From: an uncultured Lachnospiraceae bacterium
GTDB lineage: Bacteria; Bacillota; Clostridia; Lachnospirales; Lachnospiraceae
DNA: 5,265 bases
Reading direction: 5' to 3'
NCBI GenBank assembly: GCA_910579275.1
Contig: CAJTTO010000085.1
Span: forward strand, 1-5,265
In this document: piece by piece, positions 1 to 5,158 of the stretch
Layout of the letters: every line of letters begins with the position of its first letter
How positions within the stretch are numbered: the stretch's first letter is position 1
Notes under the pieces: model-generated
The model's input: only the letters and a program-made list of their open reading frames with translations
Databases searched by the model: none
Told to the model about the DNA's origin: nothing
Made by a program: the position numbers and the translations under genes

Positions 1-522
1 AATATGCTCCCCATCTTCAAAAAATTTACCCGTTGCAAGGTTGATTCTCTCAATCGGATAAACTGCTTTACCCTGACCATAAAAATCTTTTTCAATGATA
101 AAGATTGTATATGTGTCTGGCAATTCTTTAAATTCCTGACCTGAATGGAGATTCTCTATATCCATTACACTTGAATGATACCTTGCCCTGTGTGGGTCTG
201 CTCCTTTGTCTTGCCTCTGGACTTCCAGATCGTATTTTTTCCCAGCTGAATCCGTTCCATATGCGTCCAAGCAGATAGAACGTGCCCCAGCCAGCCTTTT
301 CATATCCTTCTGTGTTTCACAATCAGTAATAATTAAATCCGGTTTATCAGTGATAATGCGTAACACAAATTCAGCCAATGGAATGTTATCTTTGAAAAGA
401 CAACGCATAAAGTCATCATCGATTGGCCTTAACAAACGCAAACGTTGCAAATCTTCCTGATGTTGCTTATCCGTCACTGTCAATCTTCCCACCTGCTTTC
501 CCTTCTGTTTTCGTATCTCCAT
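1..522 (-). CDS. PD-(D/E)XK nuclease-family transposase (Rpn/PDDEXK_2-like), 3' end outside window
   Basis: The minus-strand frame is open from ATG at 522 to the window edge (174 codons, C-terminus missing). The PD-(D/E)XK core is visible: D86 in ICLDAYGTD, then D98-L-E100-V-Q102 in KYDLEVQRQ, the D...ExQ arrangement of the nuclease-like transposase family. Segments LFKDNIPLAEFVLRII (residues 42-57) and RARYHSSVMD (112-121) are also as I remember this family. Members are about 300 residues, so a little over half is present. The start is supported by an AGGAGG at 534-539, 11 bases upstream. A nearer ATG at 530 is in another frame and stops after about 15 codons. Known relatives (Rpn proteins) promote recA-independent recombination through DNA cleavage; here the role in mobility is inferred. 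It lies downstream of tnpW on the same strand and is more AT-rich than the rep-int cassette. Confidence 0.85.
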   Translation of the reverse strand, partial: MEIRKQKGKQVGRLTVTDKQHQEDLQRLRLLRPIDDDFMRCLFKDNIPLAEFVLRIITDKPDLIITDCETQKDMKRLAGARSICLDAYGTDSAGKKYDLEVQRQDKGADPHRARYHSSVMDIENLHSGQEFKELPDTYTIFIIEKDFYGQGKAVYPIERINLATGKFFEDGEHI

Positions 523-549
523 ACTACCATAAACCTCCTGATTTTACAA

Positions 550-580
550 GCCGGGAGCCAGCGCATTTCTGAATCCCGGC
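550..580 (-). other. GC-rich hairpin between tnpW and the nuclease gene
   Basis: Arms GCCGGGA and TCCCGGC (7 bp perfect) enclose a further CAG/CTG pairing across a 2x2 internal loop, with a 7-base terminal loop. It sits between the tnpW stop and the nuclease ribosome binding site. No run of T follows it on the minus strand, so it is a poor intrinsic terminator. It may be an attenuator, an mRNA-stability element or a protein-binding site. The structure is seen; the function is unknown. Confidence 0.5.
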
Positions 581-600
581 CTGTTTCCGTTATCGCTTTT

Positions 601-783
601 TTACATCTGCTGTATCTCATTTTTCAGCATACGCTTGATTTTGTCGCTCATGGTTTCCTTGCTGGTCTTACTGAAATGAACCCGCACAATGTAGGTCGTC
701 CGGCCAATCTTCTTCACCAGTGCAGGAGCGTCCTTAGCCGGTGCTGTGGTGGTAGTGTCCTCTGTGATTATCTCGCTGCTCAT
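601..783 (-). CDS. tnpW: Transposon-encoded TnpW family protein
   Basis: A 60-residue protein with a low-complexity, Thr/Ala-rich N-terminus (residues 1-22) and a conserved-looking core from IGRTTYIVRVHFSKTS (26-41) through ETMSDKIKRML (43-53). This matches my memory of the TnpW family, named for a small protein of unknown biochemical role in the Tn4451/Tn4453 mobilisable transposons of clostridia and common in Firmicute integrative elements. The length is normal for the family. The ATG at 783 is preceded by AAGGAG with a 5-base spacer. It is upstream of and co-oriented with the nuclease-family transposase, so the two may share a transcript, although a stable hairpin lies between them. It is transcribed divergently from the Rep fragment only about 50 bases away. 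I know no catalytic motif in it. Confidence 0.82.
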   Translation of the reverse strand: MSSEIITEDTTTTAPAKDAPALVKKIGRTTYIVRVHFSKTSKETMSDKIKRMLKNEIQQM

Positions 784-832
784 AAATTCTCCTTTTCATA
801 TAATCAAATTTTGTTATTAGAATGCAACCTAA
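784..832. other. AT-rich junction between the TnpW module and the Rep-Int cassette
   Basis: About 49 AT-rich bases separate the divergent tnpW and Rep frames. A TAA (830-832) stands directly before the first GTG of the Rep frame, and no Shine-Dalgarno-like sequence precedes it. Only weak minus-strand promoter-like hexamers can be picked out for tnpW. I infer a breakpoint near 830 where a rearrangement joined two modules. Confidence 0.45.
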
Positions 833-1825
833 GTGACAAACAAGGTCGGCAGCGAGGATTACGAGATTGACTATGTCGCGCTTGGCAAACGTTCCGACAA
901 GATGTTCATCCGCATCTACCTGAAGACACGCGAGGTCATCGAGCAGAATTACAAGCCGTGGTTTTTCCAGATATGGCACATGTACGGGATGATTAACAGG
1001 TATGACCTGTATGTGTATGAAAAATGTTACGAGCGCCGCAGCTGGTTCTACCGCTTTTACGCCCGCCTTGAATTTTACAGGGAACACGGCACGGATCCGG
1101 AAAAGGTCGCAAGGGTTGCCAGTATACTTGACGGAAAGGAAACCATCACGGAGGATGCCCTGATCAGGCTTGCCGACGAACTGACGCCCAAAATCAACCT
1201 AATTGTAAATGTTGAGTACCAGACGATGCGCAGGCACAGCAAGAGTTATGAACTGATTCCCTTCAGGGATTATTCAAAATATGGGGAAGCTGCCCGCCTC
1301 TACCAGTACCTTGACAACAGGAAACTGATATCCGACTACCTGACCGACAGGGTCTTCCGCATGGTGGAAAAGACCGGGAATGAAACAAAGTCACACCGCC
1401 CCCTGTGCGGGTTCTGGAAGGCGCTGCGCAGCACGAGGTGCATCGACATGCGCATGACCCCGGAGCAGGCGAGGCTTGTCCGCAACTACAACCGGAAACT
1501 GAACATAGATGCAATGAAGAAGCGTGTCCTGTGTTCCGCAGTAACCCTGGGCGTCTATACAAGGGGACTGAACGAGGACAGCCCGATGCAGGATGCCTTC
1601 GAGGCACTCATGCGTTTCAATGACAACGACATCTACAACGCAGTGCGTTACAAGTCCAAGAAGCTCCGCCAGTTCAACCCGGAGGAGCTTGCCGATGTCT
1701 ATGAAAGCGACGCGGTACACGGTTTCATGCTGCTGGACGAGGAAACAGGGGAAGTGTTTGACTATGGTTCCCTGAAGACACTGACGAATGGAGAACTTGA
1801 AAATGAATATAAAGGAAACATATGA
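833..1825 (+). CDS. Rep-like replication initiation protein, probably 5'-truncated remnant
   Basis: The frame is open for 330 codons from a GTG. Residues 16-34 (ALGKRSDKMFIRIYLKTRE) resemble the G-x-R-x-S...RIYxKxxE signature of the Rep_trans type of rolling-circle initiators (replication initiation factor family). ARLEFYREHG (77-86) resembles the following R-x-E-L block. In that family these motifs lie in the middle of the protein, so here the N-terminal DNA-binding and first catalytic part appears absent. Consistent with this, a stop codon (830-832) directly precedes the GTG and there is no ribosome binding site. The next in-frame ATG is at 902. The remaining ~240 residues are intact without frameshifts. 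The end overlaps the integrase start, suggesting translational coupling and a shared rep-int transcript. GC content is visibly higher than in the nuclease gene. If truncated, it cannot initiate replication. Family assignment is moderate and from memory. Confidence 0.6.
   Translation: MTNKVGSEDYEIDYVALGKRSDKMFIRIYLKTREVIEQNYKPWFFQIWHMYGMINRYDLYVYEKCYERRSWFYRFYARLEFYREHGTDPEKVARVASILDGKETITEDALIRLADELTPKINLIVNVEYQTMRRHSKSYELIPFRDYSKYGEAARLYQYLDNRKLISDYLTDRVFRMVEKTGNETKSHRPLCGFWKALRSTRCIDMRMTPEQARLVRNYNRKLNIDAMKKRVLCSAVTLGVYTRGLNEDSPMQDAFEALMRFNDNDIYNAVRYKSKKLRQFNPEELADVYESDAVHGFMLLDEETGEVFDYGSLKTLTNGELENEYKGNI
1790..1793 (+). promoter_or_regulatory. Shine-Dalgarno deciding the integrase start
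   Basis: GGAG lies 9 bases before the ATG at 1803, whereas the in-frame ATG at 1788 has only a weak GAAG about 10 bases upstream. This favours 1803 as the integrase start. The site lies inside the Rep coding frame. Confidence 0.55.
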
Positions 1826-2711
1826 AATGTTTATTTCCAGCAGGTCGGTCTACTGCTCCCCTGAAACGCTGCGCCTGTACGAGGGACACCTGAAAGTGTT
1901 TTTCAGGTACCTGGAAACCGTTGGAGGAAAAGACATAGGAAACCTGTCATTTGATGACTTTGCGGGTATCCAGCCGTATGGCGGGTTCATCATCCATCTG
2001 CGCGAAAAAGGTACCAGGAATGTCACAATCCGCAGTTACTGCCGTATTGTGAAGGCGTACCTGAAATACTGTTACCAGAATGACATGTGCCCGGATTACC
2101 TCAAGGGCATCCGGCTGCCCCCTGACGACGCACACCCGAAAATCGTGCTGTATGCCGACGAGGTGAAAAAGATAGATGCATGCTTTGACATGTGCACGCA
2201 AAAAGGGAGGCGCAACTACTGCATTTTCCACCTGATGCTGGACTGCGGCCTGCGGTCGCAGGAAGTCCGTCACCTCAGACACGAGGACATTGACCGGGAC
2301 AGGAACATCATACATATCCTGAACAGCAAGGGATGCAAGAGCAGGATCACGCCTGTACCCGATTTCCTGGTGAGGGAGATTGACGCTTACACGAAGCAGT
2401 ACGGACGCACTTCCGGATTCCTGTTTGCATCCCTGCGTACCGGGAAACCGCTGACCAAGGATGCATTGAAGCATGTCTTCACAAAACTGAAAAAGGAATC
2501 CGGGATCGGGCGGCTGCACGCGCACCTGCTCCGGCACACATTTGCGACAAGCTACCTCATCGGGGGCGGCAACCTGGAATTCCTGCGCGTGTTCATGGGA
2601 CACGGTGATTACAACGTAACCAAGATTTACAGCCAGCTTGCTGCAGAGAGCAAGATGCTGGGTGTCGACGTTTACCGGCTGGATCCGGTATTTTTCAGGA
2701 AAGGATACTGA
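1803..2711 (+). CDS. Site-specific tyrosine recombinase (phage-type integrase)
   Basis: A 302-residue protein. Residues 1 to about 105 form the SAM-like core-binding domain (YEMFISSRSVYCSPETLRLYEGHL, helical), and about 112-290 the catalytic domain. All tyrosine-recombinase catalytic positions are visible: Arg I at 151 (DCGLRSQEVRHL), a beta-hairpin Lys at 176 or 179 (NSKGCKSR), H241-L-L-R244 in HLLRHTFAT, H267 in FMGHGDY and the nucleophile Y276 in TKIYSQL. The length equals simple XerC/D-like integrases, and there is no evident extra arm-binding N-domain. It overlaps the Rep frame by 23 bases and is followed after 2 bases by a small Cys-rich gene, so the three are probably co-transcribed. 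It points to a tRNA-Lys gene about 360 bases away, the usual place for such an integrase's attachment site. It looks intact and potentially active even though its upstream partner seems broken. An alternative in-frame start is 1788. Confidence 0.93.
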   Translation: MNIKETYEMFISSRSVYCSPETLRLYEGHLKVFFRYLETVGGKDIGNLSFDDFAGIQPYGGFIIHLREKGTRNVTIRSYCRIVKAYLKYCYQNDMCPDYLKGIRLPPDDAHPKIVLYADEVKKIDACFDMCTQKGRRNYCIFHLMLDCGLRSQEVRHLRHEDIDRDRNIIHILNSKGCKSRITPVPDFLVREIDAYTKQYGRTSGFLFASLRTGKPLTKDALKHVFTKLKKESGIGRLHAHLLRHTFATSYLIGGGNLEFLRVFMGHGDYNVTKIYSQLAAESKMLGVDVYRLDPVFFRKGY

Positions 2712-2713
2712 CC

Positions 2714-2902
2714 ATGACAATGCAGGAACTGGAAGAACAGTACAAGGACAGGGAGAAGGATGACTATTATCATTACGTGCATTCCATGCTCGGGACGGAG
2801 GAAGATGCCAGGAAGGCATACGACGAAAACGGGACATTCCGCTGCATCCATTGGGCGGAATGCCTTTACTGCCCCGCATTCTGCCCGCAGTGTTTCGAGT
2901 AG
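2714..2902 (+). CDS. Small Cys-rich protein, unknown function
   Basis: A 62-residue protein beginning 2 bases after the integrase stop, with AAGGA about 8 bases upstream of its ATG. Residues 1-40 are highly charged and probably helical (EELEEQYKDREKDDYY-like acidic/basic mix). The C-terminus carries C44, H46, C50, C53, C57 and C60, a compact cluster suggesting a zinc-binding knuckle. I do not recognise the family. Its position directly behind an integrase is where excisionases or recombination directionality factors often lie, but those are usually basic winged-helix proteins. A small metal-binding regulator or accessory protein is equally plausible. A stable hairpin begins immediately after its stop codon. 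An in-frame ATG at 2720 would give a protein two residues shorter. Confidence 0.68.
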   Translation: MTMQELEEQYKDREKDDYYHYVHSMLGTEEDARKAYDENGTFRCIHWAECLYCPAFCPQCFE

Positions 2903-2903
2903 A

Positions 2904-2958
2904 AAATCCGGATTCAGGACACCCTAACCAAAAATCAGGGTGTCCAAAATCCGGATTT
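2904..2958. repeat. 55-base near-perfect inverted repeat with tRNA-Lys-like core
   Basis: Outer arms of 11 bp (2904-2914 with 2948-2958, each containing the palindrome AATCCGGATT) and inner arms of 9 bp (GGACACCCT at 2917-2925 with AGGGTGTCC at 2937-2945) flank an 11-base centre, with one 2x2 mismatch between the inner and outer arms. It starts one base after the small Cys-rich gene. There is no T tract after it, so a standard intrinsic terminator is not favoured. The inner part matches the anticodon-arm region of the tRNA-Lys gene about 180 bases away: 14 bases identical in inverted orientation (2933-2946), 18 of 23 in direct orientation. A recombination core site, a replication-related hairpin or a structural transcription stop are all possible. 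Confidence 0.85.
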
Positions 2959-3028
2959 GTATGACAAAACAGAACGGCAGCACGCCATGCTTCAGCGAAT
3001 ATGTATGACAAAATGCCCATGGACAAAA
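2958..3028 (+). repeat. Short direct repeats TGTATGACAAAA (possible integrase arm sites)
   Basis: TGTATGACAAAA occurs at 2958-2969 and again at 3002-3013, 44 bases apart. A degenerate third copy, ATGGACAAAA, lies at 3019-3028. They sit between the hairpin and the tRNA gene, where arm-type integrase or directionality-factor sites are often found. The repetition is visible; binding by the integrase is inference. A related TGACAAA also occurs at the Rep truncation point (834-840). Confidence 0.5.
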
Positions 3029-3074
3029 TAAAGACACCATCCCCGAAGCCTACGCCTCAAAAATAGTGCCTTCG

Positions 3075-3147
3075 TGCACCGCCAGGGGCTCGAACCCTGG
3101 ACACCCTGATTAAGAGTCAGGTGCTCTACCAACTGAGCTAGCGGTGC
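3075..3147 (-). tRNA. tRNA-Lys(CTT)
   Basis: A full cloverleaf can be folded on the minus strand (73 nt). It has acceptor GCACCGC/GCGGTGC with discriminator A, and a D arm GCTC/GAGC with AGTTGGTA in the loop. The anticodon stem CCTGA/TCAGG has loop CTCTTAA, giving anticodon CTT at 3114-3112 (lysine). The variable loop is short and the T arm is CAGGG/CCCTG with loop TTCGAGC. CCA is not encoded: CGA follows the discriminator on the minus strand. The 3' end faces the rep-int cassette, so the T arm and acceptor end may have been supplied by an integrated element that reconstituted the gene. It is driven by its own strong promoter upstream. Confidence 0.97.
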
Positions 3148-3182
3148 AAATCAAATTTATTGATGTCGGTTGTTTACCGAAC

Positions 3183-3218
3183 AATAGATACTATACCACG
3201 CAACAAATAAAGTGTCAA
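3183..3218 (-). promoter_or_regulatory. Promoter of tRNA-Lys
   Basis: On the minus strand TTGACA (3218-3213) is separated by exactly 17 bases from TATAGT (3195-3190), which is itself preceded by TGG, an extended -10. This is a near-consensus sigma-A-type promoter giving a leader of roughly 35 bases before the tRNA. A small TCGGT/ACCGA hairpin lies in that leader. An A/T-tract region (about 3220-3262) upstream could act as an UP element. Confidence 0.85.
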
Positions 3219-3263
3219 CACCTTTTTAAAAATTTTTTAAAAAAAGTGTAAAAAAATAATTAT

Positions 3264-3275
3264 TTGTGGTAGAAT
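3264..3275 (+). promoter_or_regulatory. Probable tatD promoter (extended -10)
   Basis: TGG directly before TAGAAT (3270-3275) forms an extended -10 about 30 bases upstream of the tatD start. The -35 is weak (GTGTAA-like near 3246-3251). It is divergent from the tRNA-Lys promoter, with a shared A/T-rich tract between them. Confidence 0.5.
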
Positions 3276-3305
3276 GAATCAAAAAGAAAGGAACGGTCAC
3301 AATCC

Positions 3306-4073
3306 ATGATATTTGAAACACATGCCCATTATGATGATGAAGCATTTGACCCGGATAGAGAAGAACTTTTGTCTGTGATGTCCGAAAGCGGGATAGGAAC
3401 GATTGTAAATGTGGGCGCCAGTCTCAAAAGCACAGAATCAAGCATAAAACTGGCGGACAAACACACATTTCTCTATGCAGCGGCAGGCGTGCACCCAAGC
3501 GAGACGGCGGAATTAAATGAGGAAAATTTTAAATGGCTTGAAGCTTGGTGCCAAAACAAAAAAGTCGTTGCCGTAGGCGAAATCGGTCTTGACTATTACT
3601 GGGATACACCAGAGCACGAGATACAGAAATTCTGGTTCCGGCGGCAGCTTGAACTTGCGCGCAAAATAGATAAGCCCGTTATCATACATTCAAGGGACGC
3701 GGCAAAGGATACATTTGATATTCTTGCCGAAAACAACGCAGATGAAATCGGAGGAGTCATCCACTGTTTTTCTTATGGTGCGGATTTAGCGATGCGCTAT
3801 GTGGACATGGGGCTGTATATCGGAGTAGGCGGGGTTGTCACATTTAAAAACGGCAGGAAAATGAAAGAAGTTGTGGAGGCAGTGCCCATTGAAAAAATTC
3901 TTCTCGAGACAGACAGTCCCTATCTTGCGCCCGAGCCAAACAGGGGGAAAAGAAATTCATCATTAAACATTCCGTTTATAGCACAAAAAATCGCGGAAAT
4001 AAAAGGGCTGACATATGACGAAGTCGTGCGGATAACAGAGGAAAATGCAAAGCGTATGTACAAAATACAATAG
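3306..4073 (+). CDS. tatD: TatD family metal-dependent hydrolase / 3'-5' DNase
   Basis: A 255-residue cytoplasmic TIM-barrel amidohydrolase-type protein of normal TatD length. The metal ligands are in place: H6-x-H8 (ETHAHYD), E92 in VGEIGLDYYW, H128 in IIHSRDA, H153 in IHCFSYG and D203 in LLETDSPYLAPEP. Family members are Mg2+-dependent exonucleases linked to DNA repair or processing of DNA ends. The exact physiological substrate in Firmicutes is not settled. The start is fixed by the HxH motif only six residues in. AAAGGA lies about 13 bases upstream, a slightly long spacer. It is followed after 39 bases by ksgA in the same direction with no terminator between, so the two are probably co-transcribed. 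In many Firmicutes rnmV separates the two; here it does not. Confidence 0.96.
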   Translation: MIFETHAHYDDEAFDPDREELLSVMSESGIGTIVNVGASLKSTESSIKLADKHTFLYAAAGVHPSETAELNEENFKWLEAWCQNKKVVAVGEIGLDYYWDTPEHEIQKFWFRRQLELARKIDKPVIIHSRDAAKDTFDILAENNADEIGGVIHCFSYGADLAMRYVDMGLYIGVGGVVTFKNGRKMKEVVEAVPIEKILLETDSPYLAPEPNRGKRNSSLNIPFIAQKIAEIKGLTYDEVVRITEENAKRMYKIQ

Positions 4074-4112
4074 ACGGCTGTTCGCCAGAAATTAATATTG
4101 AAAGGATAAACT

Positions 4113-4973
4113 ATGGCAAATCTAGGAAACCCGAAAAACACAATTGCCGTTTTACAAAAATACGGATTTAATTTTCAAAAAAAATACGGACAAAACTTTC
4201 TGATAGATTCCAACATTCTTGACAAAATTATCCGCGCGGCAGATGTGAACGAAGAGGACTGTGTGCTTGAAATCGGCCCGGGAATCGGCACAATGACACA
4301 GTATTTGTGCGAGAATGCACGCGAGGTTGTCGCGGTGGAAATAGACAAAAAACTGATACCGATTCTTGCACAGGACACACTCGCTGACTATAAAAATATA
4401 ACTATTATAAATGAAGACATTTTGAAAGTGGACATCAATGCCATTGTTCAGGAAAAAAATAACGGAAAACCGATTAAAGTTGTCGCGAATCTTCCTTATT
4501 ATATTACGACCCCGATTATTATGGGACTTTTTGAAAGCGGCGTTCCGCTGGAAAGCATTACGATTATGGTACAGAAAGAGGTTGCAGACCGTATGCAGGT
4601 AGGCCCCGGCACAAAAGATTATGGGGCATTGTCTCTGGCAGTACAGTACTATGCGAAACCGGAAGTAATGCTCACCGTTCCGGCAGGCTGTTTTATGCCG
4701 CGTCCAAATGTTGACAGCAGTGTCATAAAATTGACGCGCTATGAGCATCCTCCTGTAGTTGTTTCCGATGAAAAGCGGATGTTTGACATTATCAGGGCAT
4801 CCTTTAATCAGCGCAGAAAAACATTGGTAAACGGACTTGGCAATGCGTCGGGACTGAATCTGACAAAGGAGGACATTTTGTCCGCACTTGACAAAATGGG
4901 TCTTTCACCTACAGTGCGCGGAGAGACACTCACACTACAGCAGTTTGCATCGCTTGCGGAGCTGCTCCGTTGA
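4113..4973 (+). CDS. ksgA: 16S rRNA (adenine1518/1519-N6)-dimethyltransferase
   Basis: A 286-residue class I SAM-dependent methyltransferase, also called RsmA, that dimethylates two adjacent adenosines in helix 45 of 16S rRNA during late small-subunit assembly. Visible marks are KKYGQNFLID (23-32), the family N-terminal signature, and the SAM-binding motif I LEIGPGIGT (52-60). Acidic E76-I-D78 at the end of beta-2 and NEDIL (100-104) follow. The catalytic motif IV is N126-L-P-Y-Y130, then MPRPNVDSSV (195-204) and FNQRRKTL (231-238) in the C-terminal helical domain. The length is normal and no key residue is missing. AAAGGA lies 6 bases before the ATG. It is second in the tatD-ksgA operon. Erm-type antibiotic-resistance methylases are related, but the QNFLID, PRPNVDSS and FNQRRKTL blocks and the operon position favour KsgA. 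Loss of KsgA is known to give kasugamycin resistance. Confidence 0.97.
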   Translation: MANLGNPKNTIAVLQKYGFNFQKKYGQNFLIDSNILDKIIRAADVNEEDCVLEIGPGIGTMTQYLCENAREVVAVEIDKKLIPILAQDTLADYKNITIINEDILKVDINAIVQEKNNGKPIKVVANLPYYITTPIIMGLFESGVPLESITIMVQKEVADRMQVGPGTKDYGALSLAVQYYAKPEVMLTVPAGCFMPRPNVDSSVIKLTRYEHPPVVVSDEKRMFDIIRASFNQRRKTLVNGLGNASGLNLTKEDILSALDKMGLSPTVRGETLTLQQFASLAELLR

Positions 4974-4988
4974 CGGCGGAGGATGGCA

Positions 4989-5105
4989 ATGGACACAAAT
5001 CTCCCACATCTGAAAAAAGCATTTTTCAACATATTCTGTGTGGAAGAGTTGTTACAATTCACACCCACGCCAGTTTTTATCGGCATACAAGCTATTGAGG
5101 TGTGA
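4989..5105 (+). CDS. Small ORF after ksgA, unknown (38 codons)
   Basis: An ATG at 4989 is preceded by GGAGG (4978-4982) with a 6-base spacer, a near-ideal ribosome binding site only a few bases after the ksgA stop. It encodes 38 residues beginning MDTNLPHLKKAFFNIF and ending in a TGA within the right arm of an inverted repeat. An in-frame ATG at 4983 touches the GGAGG and is unlikely to be used. I recognise no family. It could be a true small protein of the ksgA operon, or the 5' stub of a longer gene whose remainder was lost when the repeat and the structured RNA downstream arrived. Part of its coding sequence coincides with the repeat arms and loop. Confidence 0.35.
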   Translation: MDTNLPHLKKAFFNIFCVEELLQFTPTPVFIGIQAIEV

Positions 5106-5114
5106 ATTATAACA
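5050..5114. repeat. 16-bp inverted repeat with 33-base spacer
   Basis: TGTTACAATTCACACC (5050-5065) is matched by the reverse complement of 5099-5114 at 15 of 16 positions (one C/T change). Each arm contains a TGnTAnAAT-type extended -10 reading toward the centre: TGTTACAAT on the plus strand and TGTTATAAT on the minus strand. The repeat could be a pair of operators, convergent promoters, the ends of a tiny mobile element or an RNA stem. No T tract follows it. Part overlaps the small ORF after ksgA. Confidence 0.6.
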
Positions 5115-5124
5115 GATTTGCACA

Positions 5125-5150
5125 CAAAATGCTAAAGGGCAAGCATTTTG
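5125..5150. terminator. Possible transcription-stop hairpin after the ksgA operon
   Basis: A 9-bp perfect stem, CAAAATGCT with AGCATTTTG, around an 8-base loop. The stem's outer part consists of A and T runs, as in bidirectional terminators, but the stem is weak in GC and the T run lies within the arm and is followed by GGCGC. It is the only plausible stop signal seen after ksgA. It ends just 4 bases before the ATGA that precedes the structured RNA candidate. Confidence 0.35.
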
Positions 5151-5158
5151 GCGCATGA

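Noticed and set aside
445..870. Plus-strand open frames over the left region (206-460 and 445-870)
   Set aside because: They are antisense to the nuclease-family transposase and TnpW genes, which have good start sites and family motifs. The plus-strand translations have no family character.
2904..2958. Intrinsic terminator interpretation of the 55-base hairpin
   Set aside because: No T tract follows either arm, and the tRNA-like inner arms need a further explanation. It may still impede transcription.
1947..3026. Long minus-strand open frame (359 codons) opposite the integrase
   Set aside because: It lies antisense to a tyrosine recombinase with every catalytic residue, has no recognisable motif, and its start region lies in the non-coding att-like area. 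It is a GC-driven shadow.
4152..4748. Minus-strand open frames inside ksgA and tatD
   Set aside because: They are opposite strongly recognised housekeeping genes and Cys/aromatic-rich like random antisense translation.
5010..5030. TGAAAAA/TTTTTCA hairpin as the ksgA terminator
   Set aside because: It is an AT-only stem, lies inside the small ORF and is not followed by a T tract outside the stem.
5040..5065. Resemblance of GTGTGGAA...AATTCACAC to the E. coli lac operator region
   Set aside because: Spacing and centre differ and the host looks like a Firmicute, so the likeness is taken as chance.
4808..5125. Minus-strand frame of 105 codons spanning the ksgA 3' end and the inverted repeat
   Set aside because: Most of it is antisense to ksgA. 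It has no motif, and it does not fit the structured features downstream of ksgA.
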